From the NCBI RefSeq assembly GCF_018812025.1, contig NC_063052.1, forward strand, positions 22,480,150-22,544,149: 64,000 nucleotides of DNA, read 5' to 3'. This stretch comes from Megalobrama amblycephala. Its lineage: Eukaryota > Chordata > Actinopteri > Cypriniformes > Xenocyprididae. Positions 38,201-49,516 of this stretch are shown in pieces (position 1 is the stretch's first letter; the number at the start of each line of letters is the position of its first letter). The notes under the pieces were generated by a model that did no database searches, had not been told where the DNA came from, and saw only the letters and a list, made by a program, of their open reading frames with translations. The position numbers and the translations under genes were made by a program.

Positions 38201-41200
38201 CTTCAAGCAGTGACCACGATTTAGTTGTCGTCTCTTCTTTAAAAAAGAAAAAAAAGAGGAAATATTGGGTCCATTCAATCCCGAGATTGCATAGAGAAAA
38301 AGTAGAGTTCACTTCATCAAGGAGCTGCGGGATTATCCCGAGCGTTTCAAAGTTTACTTCAGGATGTCAGTGCCCCAGTTTGATGCTTTACTACTGGCAC
38401 AATCTGTCTTTATATTCTGTATCTTTGTATTCCGCACGTTGTTTGTCATTAAGTGCTGCTGTTTTGTGCTGTAGAAGACGTGGATCAACTTGTCAGATGG
38501 CATTCTGGATTTTTGCGTTCGCATACGGTGGCTCTGAATTGTCAAAACGTCTCTCAAAATGCGTGCCTCGGATGCGAAAAACGCAGAAAATCGAACCTGA
38601 CCCGAATATTTTTTTGACGGACAAAAGTTTCGGATGCAGTGTGCAAACGCGATTGACATAACGTGAGGTCGAATTTATTTTTTAACGTGCGAAAGTTTCG
38701 CATGCGAATTTCGGAGTCAGTGTGCAAAGGCCTTTACTGTGGACTTCCTACTTATTATAACAAGATGGTGGGAGGAAGAAGGAGAAGGAGAAGAAGGAGA
38801 AGCCCGGAGCAGGGGAAGCCAGGTGGAATGCGAAGCTGGGGGTAGGGCGGAGATAGACAGAGCCGTAGCGGTGGAGAGATGGAACTCATTAGACGTCTCG
38901 TAGGTCTGTGGCATAGTCACAGAGAGGCTGACCGAGGTGAAGCCGGCAGGCCGAGGGAGCCCGGTGGAGCCTTAACCCTGATGGTCCCTGTTGAAGGCAA
39001 GGGAGGAAGAAGCGAAGCTGGAGGAGTTAGGGCAATGGGCAGAGGTGGAGTGATGGGATCAGTGGCTGGGAGCAGAGCCAGGGGATCCACTTGCCCAGTG
39101 CTAGCTGGCTCATGGAAGACCAGAGGAGGCTGAGGCACTGTGAGGAGGCTGGGGAACAGAGGGGCTGAGTGGAGACTGGGTAGAAGGACAGGCTAAGGTC
39201 TGGAGAGGGGGCGGGAGAGGGTTTGTTTGGGGCAAAATCGAAATAACAGTCGAGTCCAACAACAACTCACTCACAGTGGGGGGTGTATGGGCGGGGACAA
39301 CTCTATTCCCTCGATCAATACTAAAACTCCCACAACAATGCATGATATGGCTGGCTCACACACCTGGTCAAACGTGTACTCAGTCGCTCCTTCTGGCACT
39401 GGCTTTCTGTCTGCGGTGGGCTCAGGCGTCATTTCCATCTCACGCGGTGGTGTATAGCTGGACTCTGGGATAGGAGTGGGGCTGGTGTCCTCCTCGGGGC
39501 CAATGATGAAATCCAGTACATTATGCACAAGCACCCACTCCACATAGGCAGCGAAGTCCTCACGGGGACCGATCGCTTAGGCCGGTGTGGTAGAAGACAC
39601 TGAGTGAGTGGTCCTCATAGTGTGTAAGGCACGCCAGATCTAAAAAGTCCTGGGTACATTCCCCCAGCGAACAGTCCATCTGCTACTGGCCCAGGAGTTG
39701 TATGGAGGCCAGGTACATAGTGAGAGGAACAATAAAACAAGAAATAACAAATAAAAATTCTGCAAAAAATTAATTTAATCTTTTCAGTCCGTTGTTCAGT
39801 AACGCTTAGTCCAAGGGAAAAAGAAGGTAGATGAGGTAATTCCAAAATAAAAGTTCTTTGTTAATCTACAAGCCAAAACCTAAACAAACAAACAAAAAAA
39901 AAAAAAACCCATACAAACAGTACCAACATGACTGAAGACAAACAACTAAGAGTCCATGAAAATTAAACTAACTGAACATAAATGTGACAGTGATTTAGGG
40001 TAAAACAAAAACATAGTTTGGAAGATGGTTTTATGATGTACTTGCTCAATATTTATATTTTGTTATTTTCAAATAATAAAAAAAGTCACAGAGTACCATT
40101 AAATCTGAAGCTTGTAATTGTAATTGTAATTCCTGCAACCAATGGAATTTTTTGGAAAAGTTTTGTTTCCCAAACAATTCTATCACTCTGCCTTATGAAA
40201 GCTTGTTTCCCCCAGGGGATAAAACATGAAAAAGGTAATTGCGACTTTTTCTCACAATTGCAAGTTTATATCTCATAGTTCTGCCTGGTGGAAACAAGGT
40301 GTCTTGACTAGCCTTATCTGTTGAGAAGCAAATGTTTGATGCCTGTGAAAAACTGTAACAAACGCACCAATGCATTTTTTTAATCACAATAATATGCTGT
40401 TTTACAAACCGTGGTAATAATGTGTGCTCTTTGTGAACTTCAAAAGGTTGGCAATAGGTTTCTGGGCAAGTAAAAGTCTTTTAGTATAATTGTACAAACG
40501 TCCACCTTCAGCTTGAGCTTCACGTGTCTTTTTGCTGTGAAATCTTTACTCATTTTTATCAAGTAAACATAAGAATAACTTTGGTGTTGTTAGTAATAAG
40601 ATGAACACTTACTGGACTAAAGCAGCTTCAGTTTACTTGATTATCCAGACATCATTTTATAGAAAAATCATGAGAATCAAATATGATCATCAGGCTTTTG
40701 AGGAAGGTTTATTTGTTTATCTCTCAGTCATCATTGTATTGTATTGCATTGCATTATACACCGATCAGGCATAACATTATGACCACCTTCCTAATATTGT
40801 GTTGGTTCCCCTTTTGCTGCCAAAACAGCCCTGACCCATCAAGGCATGGACTCCTCTAGACCCCTGAAGGTGTGCTGTGGTATCTGCACCAAGATGTTAG
40901 CAGCAGATCCTTTAGTCCTGTAAGTTGTGAGTTGGAGCCTCCATGGATCGGACTTGTTTGTTCAGCACATCCCACAGACGCTCAATTGGATTGAGATCTG
41001 GGGAATTTGGAGGCCAAGTCAACACCTCAAACTCATTGTTGTGCTCCTCAAACCATTTCTGAACCATTTTTGCTTTGTGGCAGGAGCATTATCCTGCTGA
41101 AAGAGACCACAGCCACCAGGGAATACCATTTCCATGAAAGGGAGTACATGGTCTGCAACAATGCTTAGGTAGGTGGTACATGTCAAAGTAACATCCACAT

Positions 41201-42517
41201 GGATGGCAGGACCCAAGGTTTCCCAGCAGATCATTGCCCAAAGCATCACAATGCCTCCGCCGGCTCACCTTCTTCCCATATTGCATCCTGGTGCCATGTG
41301 TTCCTCAGTAAGTGACGCACATGGACCCGGCCATCCACGTGATGTAAAAGAAAACGCGATTCATCAGACCAGGCCACCTTCTTCCATTGCTCCGTGGTCC
41401 AGTTCTGGTGCTCACGTGCCCACTGTTGGCACTTTCGGCGGTGGACAGGGGTCAGCATGGGCACATGTGACAAGCTATGCAGCCCCATACGCAACAAACT
41501 GTGATGCACTGTGTATTCTGACACCTTTCTATCAGAACCAGCATTAACTTCTTGAGCAATCTGAGCTATAGTAGCTCATCTGTTGGATCGGACCACATGG
41601 ACCAGCCATCACTGAGCCTTGGCCGCCCATGACCCTGTCGCCAGTTCACCTCTGTTCCTTCCCTGGAGCACTTTTGATAGATACTGACCACTGCAGACCG
41701 GGAACACCCCACAAGAGCTGCAGTTTTGGAGATGCTCTGACCCAGTCGTTTAGCCATCACAATTTGGCCCTTGTCAAACTCGCTCAAATCCTTATGCTTG
41801 CCCATTTTTCCTGCTTCTAAAACGTCAACTATGAGGACAAAATGTTCACTTGCTGCCTAATATATCCACCCACTAACAGGTGCCGTGATGAAGAGATGAT
41901 CAGTGTTATTCACTTCACCTGTCAGTGATCATAATGTCCATGCCTGATCAGTGTATGTTTTAAAACTACAGAGCTTAGATCAAACTGTTATAAAGATCTC
42001 ATTGATTTGCATTACAAAGAATTCCATCTTACTTTTTGTCCATATAAATATCAGCTTCTGCACCAAATTGCATATTCTTGCTCAGTTTGAGATTCAAATT
42101 GAGCTGTTTTTTCCTTCATATTCTCACAATATCAGACTGTATGAGCTAGAAAGGCTGGATGTATCAAATATTATACTTAATAAAAGAATTTTTAGTGTCA
42201 ATAGACTGTTCGATTTCTGAGACTGTTCTATTTCTGCCTGTGATGTGAGATGTAACTGTTGTGTTTCAGATCGGTAAAGCTGCTCCTCCATCACCCTCTA
42301 GAGACCGGAGGAAGGATATGGGATCTCCTCTGAGGAACCCGGGCAGCCCGATGCGCAAGAACAGCCACAGCGACAGACGGTACCTACAGATCTCTCACTA
42401 CACACCATCAGAAACTCTAGCTGTTCTAACACTAGGTGGCGCTGTTTCCACAGGCTGTCAATGGAGAAGAGAGCGGGGCCGGCAGCGGATCTGAACGGAT
42501 ACCAGATCAGGGTGTGA
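32286..42517 (+). CDS. vash1: Vasohibin-1-like tubulin tyrosine carboxypeptidase
   Basis: Seven exons join cleanly: 32286-32510, 34160-34248, 35551-35607, 36480-36554, 37294-37675, 42270-42379 and 42454-42517. They give 333 residues. Vasohibins, with the small partner SVBP, remove the C-terminal tyrosine of alpha-tubulin in the cytoplasm, and are also secreted. The transglutaminase-like catalytic triad is present: Cys in [12 protein letters not shown], His in FRHIVLGV and Ser in [28 protein letters not shown] and [19 protein letters not shown] are near-identical to VASH1; IPVPSVPTF favours VASH1 over VASH2. The C-terminus ends LNGYQIRV, as in the family. The start is uncertain: the frame is open upstream, and an in-frame ATG at 32169 would add 39 residues. 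Introns are large and filled with transposons; a LINE fragment starts within a few bases of the exon-4 donor. Confidence 0.92.
32692..33401. mobile_element. TA-flanked inverted-repeat element in vash1 intron 1
   Basis: The left end is TA then GAGTGCATTAGTGCCG with GGTTCCAGAAG further in. The right end is CTGGAACCGACTGTTGCACTC then TA. The ends are imperfect inverted repeats and the TA boundaries suggest a Tc1/mariner-type MITE. The interior of about 700 bp is AT-rich and non-coding. Confidence 0.55.
34316..34443. repeat. Imperfect inverted-repeat MITE in vash1 intron 2
   Basis: GTGAGTTTGTACTTAAAACA and its near-complement around TGTCGTTTTAAGCACAAACT flank a centre that contains GGTCAGAAAAATAAAC. 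That 16-mer recurs in the inverted repeat at 42710-42921, so the two appear to be related elements. Confidence 0.55.
36560..36870 (-). pseudogene. LINE reverse-transcriptase fragment in vash1 intron 4
   Basis: The minus strand encodes [13 protein letters not shown] and [19 protein letters not shown]. These match the reverse-transcriptase blocks DLSAAFDTVDH and CGVPQGSxLGPxLFSLYM of non-LTR retrotransposons. The YADD region is lost. The fragment begins within about ten bases of the vash1 exon-4 donor and runs antisense to vash1. Confidence 0.75.
38048..38733. mobile_element. PIF/Harbinger-type element with TTA duplication
   Basis: TTA lies at 38045-38047 and 38734-38736. The termini are AGGCCTTTGCACACTGAGTC and, inverted, GAGTCAGTGTGCAAAGGCCT, differing at one base. 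A TTA/TAA duplication is the Harbinger signature. Inside, about 38309-38400 on the plus strand encodes [20 protein letters not shown] followed by QFDALL, which matches the N-terminal region of Harbinger transposases. It is therefore a deletion derivative of an autonomous copy. Confidence 0.8.
39271..39720 (-). pseudogene. Probable retroelement gag-like fragment
   Basis: On the minus strand an open stretch includes EWVLVHN, a Pro/Glu-rich segment ([20 protein letters not shown]) and [10 protein letters not shown]. This Pro/Glu-rich composition with repeated EPTADxxPEP words resembles a gag-like region I have seen repeatedly in cyprinid retroelement annotations. No protease, polymerase or long terminal repeat is visible. 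Flanking GC-rich Gly/Arg-rich DNA (38760-39240) may belong to the same remnant. Confidence 0.35.
40759..41953 (-). mobile_element. Tc1-like transposon, nearly full length but decayed
   Basis: TA duplications at 40757-40758 and 41954-41955 bound inverted ends: CACCGATCAGGCATAACATT on the left and its counterpart ending GCCTGATCAGTG on the right. The 1.2-kb length is normal for Tc1. A minus-strand transposase, broken into several frames, fills most of it. It occupies vash1 intron 5 in antisense orientation. Confidence 0.9.
40960..41805 (-). pseudogene. Tc1-like transposase, frameshifted
   Basis: The N-terminal helix-turn-helix is recognisable ([38 protein letters not shown]), then a GRPRL linker of the AT-hook type (GHGRPRLSD). 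Catalytic blocks follow in other frames: WSDESRF (first Asp), [13 protein letters not shown] (second Asp), and a third block ending [14 protein letters not shown]. Several frameshifts separate the blocks, so no active enzyme is encoded. The motif order is exactly that of Tc1 DDE transposases. Confidence 0.85.
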
Positions 42518-42709
42518 GAGATTCGACATGAAGAGGATCCTCTGCTCACTCACACCTCAAACCATTAGAAACATGCATCATATTTATATTCATTTCACAT
42601 TTATTCTGTAAATACAGTGCAGTTAGCCTTTAACTCTAGTAGTAGACTAATGTACAGACTCGTCTGTAGTGCCTTTGATCAGAAAAATGATTCTCCTCCT
42701 TGTTTTCCA

Positions 42710-42921
42710 GCACAAATATCTAAACATTCTTAAATTAAGATACATTTACTGAAGCAAAATGACTTCAAATATTAAGTCTTGTTTGTATCAAAATGAAGTG
42801 AGTTTGCGTGTAAAAAAAAAAGAAAGAAAGAAGAATAATTATCTGCCAGTAAGGTCAGAAAAATAAACTTGTTCTTCTCCAGTAAATGTATCTTAATTTA
42901 AGGATGTTTAGATATTTGTGC
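42710..42921. repeat. Long perfect inverted repeat (MITE-like)
   Basis: GCACAAATATCTAAACAT and the following bases are complementary to the block ending ATGTTTAGATATTTGTGC. The arms are about 42 bases and differ by at most one or two positions. The loop holds an A/AG-rich run and the word GGTCAGAAAAATAAAC, shared with the repeat at 34316. It lies about 190 bases after the vash1 stop, probably within its 3' UTR. Confidence 0.7.
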
Positions 42922-44518
42922 TGAAATCAAGACAGATATTCAGAGGAAGAAGATGATTTTTTTGCAAGTGTGCTTATACAGTCTATGATAATATGAGCAT
43001 GTAAATCAGCAGACAAGGTTCAGTGGTTCTTCAGTGAATGCAGCACTCGCCCCTTTGGGTTTTTAGGTTTTATATTTTTTTAACTCTTGAAAGACAGTTA
43101 CACATTACAAGCAACATTTGAAGTCAACATGAAATGATAACTGACTAAATTCACATTGCTGCTCTTATTAAGAACGTTTCATCAGTGCACAATATGCTAC
43201 AGAAATTAATGTTTGTTCATCAAAATATAACTTGCTCCACTTCTGAAACGTCTTTCTCTTTTAGCTGATGTCATCAGATCACCTGTCAATCACCTGTTTT
43301 CTCTGTTAAATGAGGCATTTGACTGGAGAAATAATGAGTTGTGGATGTGAAGATCTTTTCATGTTGACTTTAAGAGGATCGTGATGCAGTTTGAGCGACA
43401 GTCTGTTTCATCAGATGAGATTCTCCGACAGAACATGAACATGAACACACACCTTTACACACTGAAGCGCACTGATACCTGAAGGAGACACTGATGATGA
43501 TGATGATGATGATGCTGGTGCTGTTAAATCTTCTTCTCGTCGTCTGTCTCATGTTCCCATGATGCATTAGAAACACTTGATTCCTGCCACATGATTAATT
43601 ACCTGCGTGTGATTAACAGATGTTTCCTCACCACTGGAATGTCATTCATACACTTTTGTGACACTTGAAATTGAAATGTACAATAAATACTTTTGTCAAA
43701 TGAAATGTTGTTTCTGTCACATGTGACATGATGATACGCTGATGATTTACAGTGTCAGACGAGAACTCACACAATAATAACTAGTATTTAACGAGTTTGT
43801 TTGCCCATATAATCTTTAGGGTATTAGGTTAGCTAATTTGGCTTGCTGTCCACTGAGGAGGGGCTCGATGAAGCATCTTCAACTCGAGCTCTGATACACC
43901 CCCCAGTGAATAAATATAGGATATGATTACATAGGGCAAGGTACCTGAGATGAAGGTGGAGTTTGGGGAGGTGGAGGGATGCTGAAACAGCTGAGACTGA
44001 AGAGAGGTAAGCAGCTGCTTATATACTCTGGCTGTTGATTGGAAGATTAGATGGGCTCGCTCCTCCCTAAATTACGTTTAGGAACTTCACATGTATACAC
44101 ATCACAAAATAGTGAACTGCTCACAATTATATATAGTTAAGGTTATTAAAAGCGAGAGAAGTGTTGAGGTCAGAGGTTGTGACCGATCAGACTCTGACTC
44201 TGTGTCTGATCTGAAATTTTGTGTGACGCTTCATCCTGAAAACCATCAAGAACTCTAGACCGGTTTACTACAGAAAACACTGAAACATGGTTTACTTCAC
44301 TTTTACACTGAGTGACATTCACTTGATTCTCAGTTGCATTTTTTACCTTTTAATGTTTTTTTTCTAACTGTATAAATGTAAATCAGAAGCACAAAGAGTT
44401 TAATGTTCTTCATCAGATCTGAGCGTATATAGAGAACATTAGAGCGGTTCAGAAACCTTCTTCTCTAGTGCCAGAAATCTCACTTATATTCTCACACAAC
44501 TGTGACGTCGGGTGAACT
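42922..44518. other. Intergenic region, no gene seen
   Basis: It contains probable vash1 3' untranslated sequence at its start. An AATAAA lies at about 43683, and a (GAT)n microsatellite at 43490-43514. Otherwise it is unremarkable AT-rich DNA without a recognisable exon or transposon end. Confidence 0.4.
43490..43514. repeat. (GAT)n microsatellite
   Basis: About eight GAT triplets in tandem. Confidence 0.85.
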
Positions 44519-44667
44519 CAGGAACGGAAATTAAGCCCAAAGTATACTTCACATTTTACGTGTACGTGAGGGTCAGCATACAGTGCACACGACACAGATT
44601 TCGTAAACAGATAAACACATAAACACATAAACAGAACAGACCAGAACACATGCAAGCTACAGCGACA

Positions 44668-44862
44668 ATGGAGGCCTACAAAGACGAGAGATTGTGTGAA
44701 GAGTTTAGAAAGTACCCACATTTGTACAACTCTGGCATGAAAGAATATAAAGACATGTACATGGGTTGTAACTTGAACACCTGTGTATGTATAAAAGTCA
44801 AATTAAGTATACTTTTCAAGGCTGTGCGTTCGACTGTGTTCACGTACACTCACGTTTACCAC
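44668..44862 (+). pseudogene. MADF (Myb/SANT-like) domain fragment, transposon-derived
   Basis: From the ATG at 44668 the frame begins MEAYKDERLCEEFRKYPHLY then NSGMKEYKD. This matches the first two helices of a MADF/Myb-SANT-like DNA-binding domain (L..EVRKYPxLYDxxxxxYKD). Such domains are found in the second protein of Harbinger transposons and in some host regulators. The match stops after about 33 codons, before the third helix. Both sides carry GTATACTT and ACGTACACTCACGT-type words, suggesting the interior of a decayed inverted-repeat element. Confidence 0.45.
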
Positions 44863-44879
44863 TGATTCACTTTGACCTT

Positions 44880-45978
44880 CCCCAAGCCTCATTTCACTGG
44901 TGAAAGTGTCATTTGTTCACTGCTATTAATATGTTGTGCTGTTTTTCATTGCATTGACCACAATGTTTAGAGCTCATGTGATGGATGGAAAATATGAGGT
45001 CTTTATAGGCCTCTGAAGTGTAATGATGTGACATTTCTCCAAAACGCTGCAGTAAAATTATTTCACATGAGGTGTGCATATAGTATGGGACGTCCCCTAT
45101 AAGAACTGGCCATTGATTTTTATTTTTTTTTCTTCTACTTATTAGTAATGATTTTTTCATAGGTGTATGAAGTGGAACAATGCCATAAATCTCAAAAAAG
45201 CTGCAGTAAAATGAATTAATGTGGTTCATTTTACTGCAGATATTGCAAATTTTTACTGCAAATAATTCAAACATTTACTTGGTTAGAAACAGAACAGGTT
45301 TCTAACCAGGTCCTGTTTAATTCAAGCTATTTAAGCAGGTAAATGCAAACACAGCTTACACAAAGACAGATTTTATTGCACTAAAGAACCAGGGAGAAGT
45401 TTAGGAGTGAACTCTGAGACAGTATAACTTCAGCTTTATATCCAAAGATAAGTGTTCATTCTTTTGAACAAACTTGTGTATTGTTACAGAAAGAGACTGA
45501 AGGAGAAACAGATTGAGATCTGAACAGATCAGAATATTTATGACTCTCATTCACTGCATAAACTGGTTCAAACACTAATTATTCAAAATAATCAATAATG
45601 AAATTCAGGTTCTGTGAAATGGTAATAAATAAATAAATAAAAATAAGTTTCATCAGAAAACTGAATCGCATTAGCACTATTAGTTGAATAGAGTTTATTT
45701 CTCAAATGTGCTGAAATGTTTTTAATGCAGGAATTTTCAACTAGGCATTGAGACACTTAGACATAAACCACACAAGCCACACCAGTCCTGAAAAGTGAAG
45801 CCAAAGCGTCTTGATCGCCCCCAGGTGGTTGGTCCCAGTATAGCTCATAAACCCCGCCCTCTCCATGTAATTAAATGGGATGTGGGACAAACTAAACAAT
45901 TAAATTACACTTAAAAAAAAATTCCCAAGATGGTTTCTGTCATTTCATGTAAATCACACTGAAGTTCAAGTGTTCATT
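44880..45978. other. Intergenic region with a repeat fragment
   Basis: No gene was seen. At about 45785-45880 a block reading GAAGCCAAAGCGTCTTGATC and CCCCGCCCTCTCCATGT resembles a common teleost repeat. The rest is AT-rich and unassigned. Confidence 0.35.
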
Positions 45979-46674
45979 CCCTAGTGAAAAAAAGTATACT
46001 TTATTGTATTTTAAATATATTCCCTTTTTCTATAGTACACTGCAAATATACTAACAAAAAAATGTACTATCATTAAATATATAAAAAGTATATTAGTATC
46101 ATATTTTCACAATGCAACTTTTAACACACTTTAAAATAATTGTACTTTAGTATATTTTCTAAAAAATATATTTTAGAAAAATATACTTGAAGTATAAGTT
46201 CAGTTTATTTTTTAAAAGTGTATTTATTTGCACTTTATAAAAATATATTTGAGGTATATTTTAACAGTGTGCTGAAAATGATCATTGTAACAATGCACTG
46301 AAAGTATATTTAAAAAATACATTATTTAATATCCTGAAGTTGTAGTGTATCTAATGTTAAATTTGAGTGTATTTTTAAGTTTATTTCTTCATCCTTGGAA
46401 TTCATTATATTACTTGTGCTATTTATTTCAGTATGAATGCATTACAAGCCCATTTAGTACAGATATATGCAGTGTAGCCTATACAATTTCCAAATATGTG
46501 TAAATGTTTATTAAGTTTACACTGGCAGAATCATCTTACAATCGTACACACAAATCTATATTAAACAACACACCAGCAGCACAAGTAATGCGAAAAAATA
46601 TGTCGAGTGGTTAAACCGGGTTAAACTTATCGGAATTCAAATGTCTCTTCAACTTGGTCTCTGACCAATCAGAT

Positions 46675-46944
46675 TTTGTTGCTCACTGCCTTCAGCCAAT
46701 CAGAGCTGCTGACGTCACGGTCGTCGTCTGAATCCCCTCGCTCAGTCACTCAGGTGAAGTATAATGTCGCAATGTATAATTTATTTAATAAAACACTGAA
46801 AGCGCAATACATCGCTCAATCTTGGGGATTCTGACCAGTTCAATCAAGTGACATCACAGACTGACCGTGATGGCGACGACAACCGGCTAATCTAATGGCC
46901 TACGCGATCCTGAAAGAACCGGAGAAAAGTGTTGCTATTGGGAG
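46675..46944 (+). promoter_or_regulatory. CCAAT/CRE promoter-like block with short first exon
   Basis: Two CCAATCAG boxes (46675 and 46696) and a perfect CRE, TGACGTCA (46710-46717), precede an ATG at 46895. That ATG begins MAYAILKEPEKSVAIG and runs into a good donor, GGGAG|GTGAGT, at 46944. It resembles a host-type promoter and first coding exon, but no second exon is found downstream and it lies inside a transposon. A shorter upstream ATG (46869) ends after six codons. Confidence 0.45.
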
Positions 46945-47999
46945 GTGAGTTGTAGTCTACCAGTTAACAAACTTTATTCTATTTTCTTTAACAAACGGAG
47001 AGCGATATTTCGGCTTGATGTCTCCTTTTTGAGTCTGTGTGTGGTGGTTTATGGCACATGTTTGTATGCAGCACCAAAACATTCATATGATTGGTCAAAT
47101 CGGCCCGTATTCTGTACTATATTAATTCATAGTCTTTTATGCTTGACTATGTACCGAAAACAACGTCGACATGTCATTCTGATACAGTTCCTTGCTGCTA
47201 ATCCTCATTTACTGTTCAAAAATAGTATTGCTTCAATGTAGGATTTAGACAGACTATTGTAAACGTGAATAAAGAGTTGAACATGCTGTCTTTTATCTTT
47301 GGTATATTCTGTCAACAGATGCTGTTCTTCACGAGTCTCTGCGGTCATCATTGTGCCATCAGACAAAATGAGAAGCTCATCAGAACATGGAATATAATGT
47401 GTAATGTGTATTTGTGTATAGAGGGTCACCATGGTCCAATATTTTTTTTTCTTTAATGAAAAACATGGTAAGTTTTGCTGAATCTTATGTTAAGTTTAAA
47501 TAAAAACTATTGGATTTGTCAATGAAATATGTCTCTTCATTAGTGATGTTGTTACATTTTATTTATTTTAATGGCCTTGAAAACAAATGCATTCAACTTT
47601 GGGAAAATGTGTTAAACTGTATTTAAATAGTAGCACAACTGTATTGTGTGAGATTATGTAATTCAAAGTACAGTAATCAACATTTGAAGTGGATCAAAAA
47701 AGTTAGGACACCTTTGATTAAAGGTTTTGATCCGCTTCAAATGTTGACTATATTATACAAAGTACAAAGTGTATACAAAGTGCATTGTTATTGACTGCAA
47801 AGTGTGTAATGTTTAATATTTGGAATAAGCCAAAGGTACTGAGCATACAGTACTATTACCTGTAAAAAAATATATTCAGTGTATATTGCTTGTGTTTTCT
47901 GAAGACACTCGTAATTATTTTGTAATGTACTTAAATCACAAATAAAGTGTACTTATAACACAAAGTGTACTCATAACAGAAATAAAGTATACTTATAAC

Positions 48000-49111
48000 C
48001 AGGGCCGGGTCTAGGGGGGGGCTAGGGGGGCATTGCCCCCCCAGAATTTCCTTGTGCCCCCCCAAAAATGTGCAGCCAACAATAAAAATGAATAAGCCTA
48101 CATAAACATTAAAAACGTCTTATCTATTGAATAAGGATCGGCCACTTTAATCACAGAAAAAAAAGTGAATATTATGCTTATAATGATATTTAATCTCACA
48201 AAAATGGACTTAAAATCCAAAAACATGCGAACTGGGAAATAACGAACATTAATCAGAAAACACGTCGAAAACAAGTGTACACCTAATCTTCAAGCAAGTA
48301 GCCTAAAAAAAAAATCACAATGAGGATCACATCTGCATCAGCCGAACATATTTTCTGCATGCTGAGATAGCTGTCAGCGAACATTTCCTCAGTAATTTCG
48401 TTAACAATGAATAATTTGAACATTATATCCAGGGGCGGCGCTAGGGGTGGGCTAAGGGGGCTGGAACCCCAAATGTTTTTCCAAAAGCCCTGAATCTTTC
48501 AGGTTTGAGGTTTCTGTGCTGCGTGTTTTAAAGAGAAGTGTGCATCCGAAAATACAATGTAGACTGAGACTCTATATCACAAATAAAAAGATGTTTGAGC
48601 CCTCTTTCATGACCAGGTACAAGTCAATGCTGTTTCTTTGTTCCATTTGCACTCTGTACATGGGTTGAAGCTCTCAGTTTTGAGCTTCCAAAGTGCACCA
48701 GACTGATGCATTTAACCTTAAAATACACAAAAATTTCTTACCGGGGGGGCATGCCCCCGGACCCCCTTAGATTATGGTATATAATGTACATTTTATGAAC
48801 TTTAACCAAGAATTCTACAAAAAACGCTCCTTTCATGTCAGTAAATTAAAATGTCATTGGACAAATATAGATTTCGGTTAAGCCCCGAATGTTTACAATG
48901 TCTGGCTCCGCCCCTTATTATGTCCATAAATAATTCACATGGCCTACATAGCCAGTACAAATTAGGCTATAGCCTATAATTTGTTAGCCACAAGACGATT
49001 CTTGATGAATCAAAAAAACAAAAAGTTAGCTATGAATATTAGCCTAGAAAATGCTGCCCTACCAAAATTTGTGATTGCCCCCCCAGTCAAGCAAGCCTAG
49101 TACCGGGCCTG
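48000..49111. mobile_element. hAT element, first nested insertion
   Basis: The 8-bp direct repeat CTTATAAC flanks it (47992-47999 and 49112-49119). The ends are CAGGGCCGGGTCTAGG and, inverted, CCTAGTACCGGGCCTG. It inserted into the GTATACTTATAACACAAATA tandem repeats of the outer element. The interior has no transposase and carries a second hAT copy. Confidence 0.85.
48430..48916. mobile_element. hAT element, second nested insertion
   Basis: The ends CAGGGGCGGCGCTAG and CTGGCTCCGCCCCTT are inverted repeats. They are flanked by ATTATATC (48422-48429) and ATTATGTC (48917-48924), an 8-bp duplication with one mismatch. It lies wholly within the 48000-49111 element. It is non-coding. Confidence 0.75.
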
Positions 49112-49516
49112 CTTATAACACAAATAAAAGTATACTTATAACACAAATAAAGTATACTTATAATACAACGTATATTATAACAAAAAATATACTTTTAACA
49201 CAAAGTATACTTATAACCCAACTTAAGTACACTTTAATATCACTAATCAAGCATGTAATTAGTCCCTACACAGACATATACTTAAGGTGTACTAAGTATA
49301 CTTGAAGTTGTTCCAATTTAGCACACATAAGTATACTAAATATACTTAAAGTTGTATTTTAATACTACTTAATTTCAACTTAAATATACTTAGTACAAAA
49401 TTAGTTGTTTCAAAATAGCACACTTAATGATTATGAACTAATCATTAACACACTTAAAATATACTAATAATTAGTCTTGCTGCAAGTATACTTAGTATAC
49501 TTTTTTTTCACTAGGG

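Larger units (their letters stand above)
45979..49516. mobile_element. 3.5-kb inverted-repeat transposon carrying two nested hATs
   Basis: The left end is CCCTAGTGAAAAAAAGTATA. The right end is the inverse, with CTTTTTTTTCACTAGGG. The subterminal DNA on both sides is made of GTATACTT, ATATACTTA and TAACACAAATAAA words over 300-400 bases. No clear target duplication is visible and I cannot name the superfamily. The interior has a CpG-rich promoter-like block with a short spliced exon (46675-46944). A hAT element (48000-49111) interrupts the right half. Confidence 0.6.
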
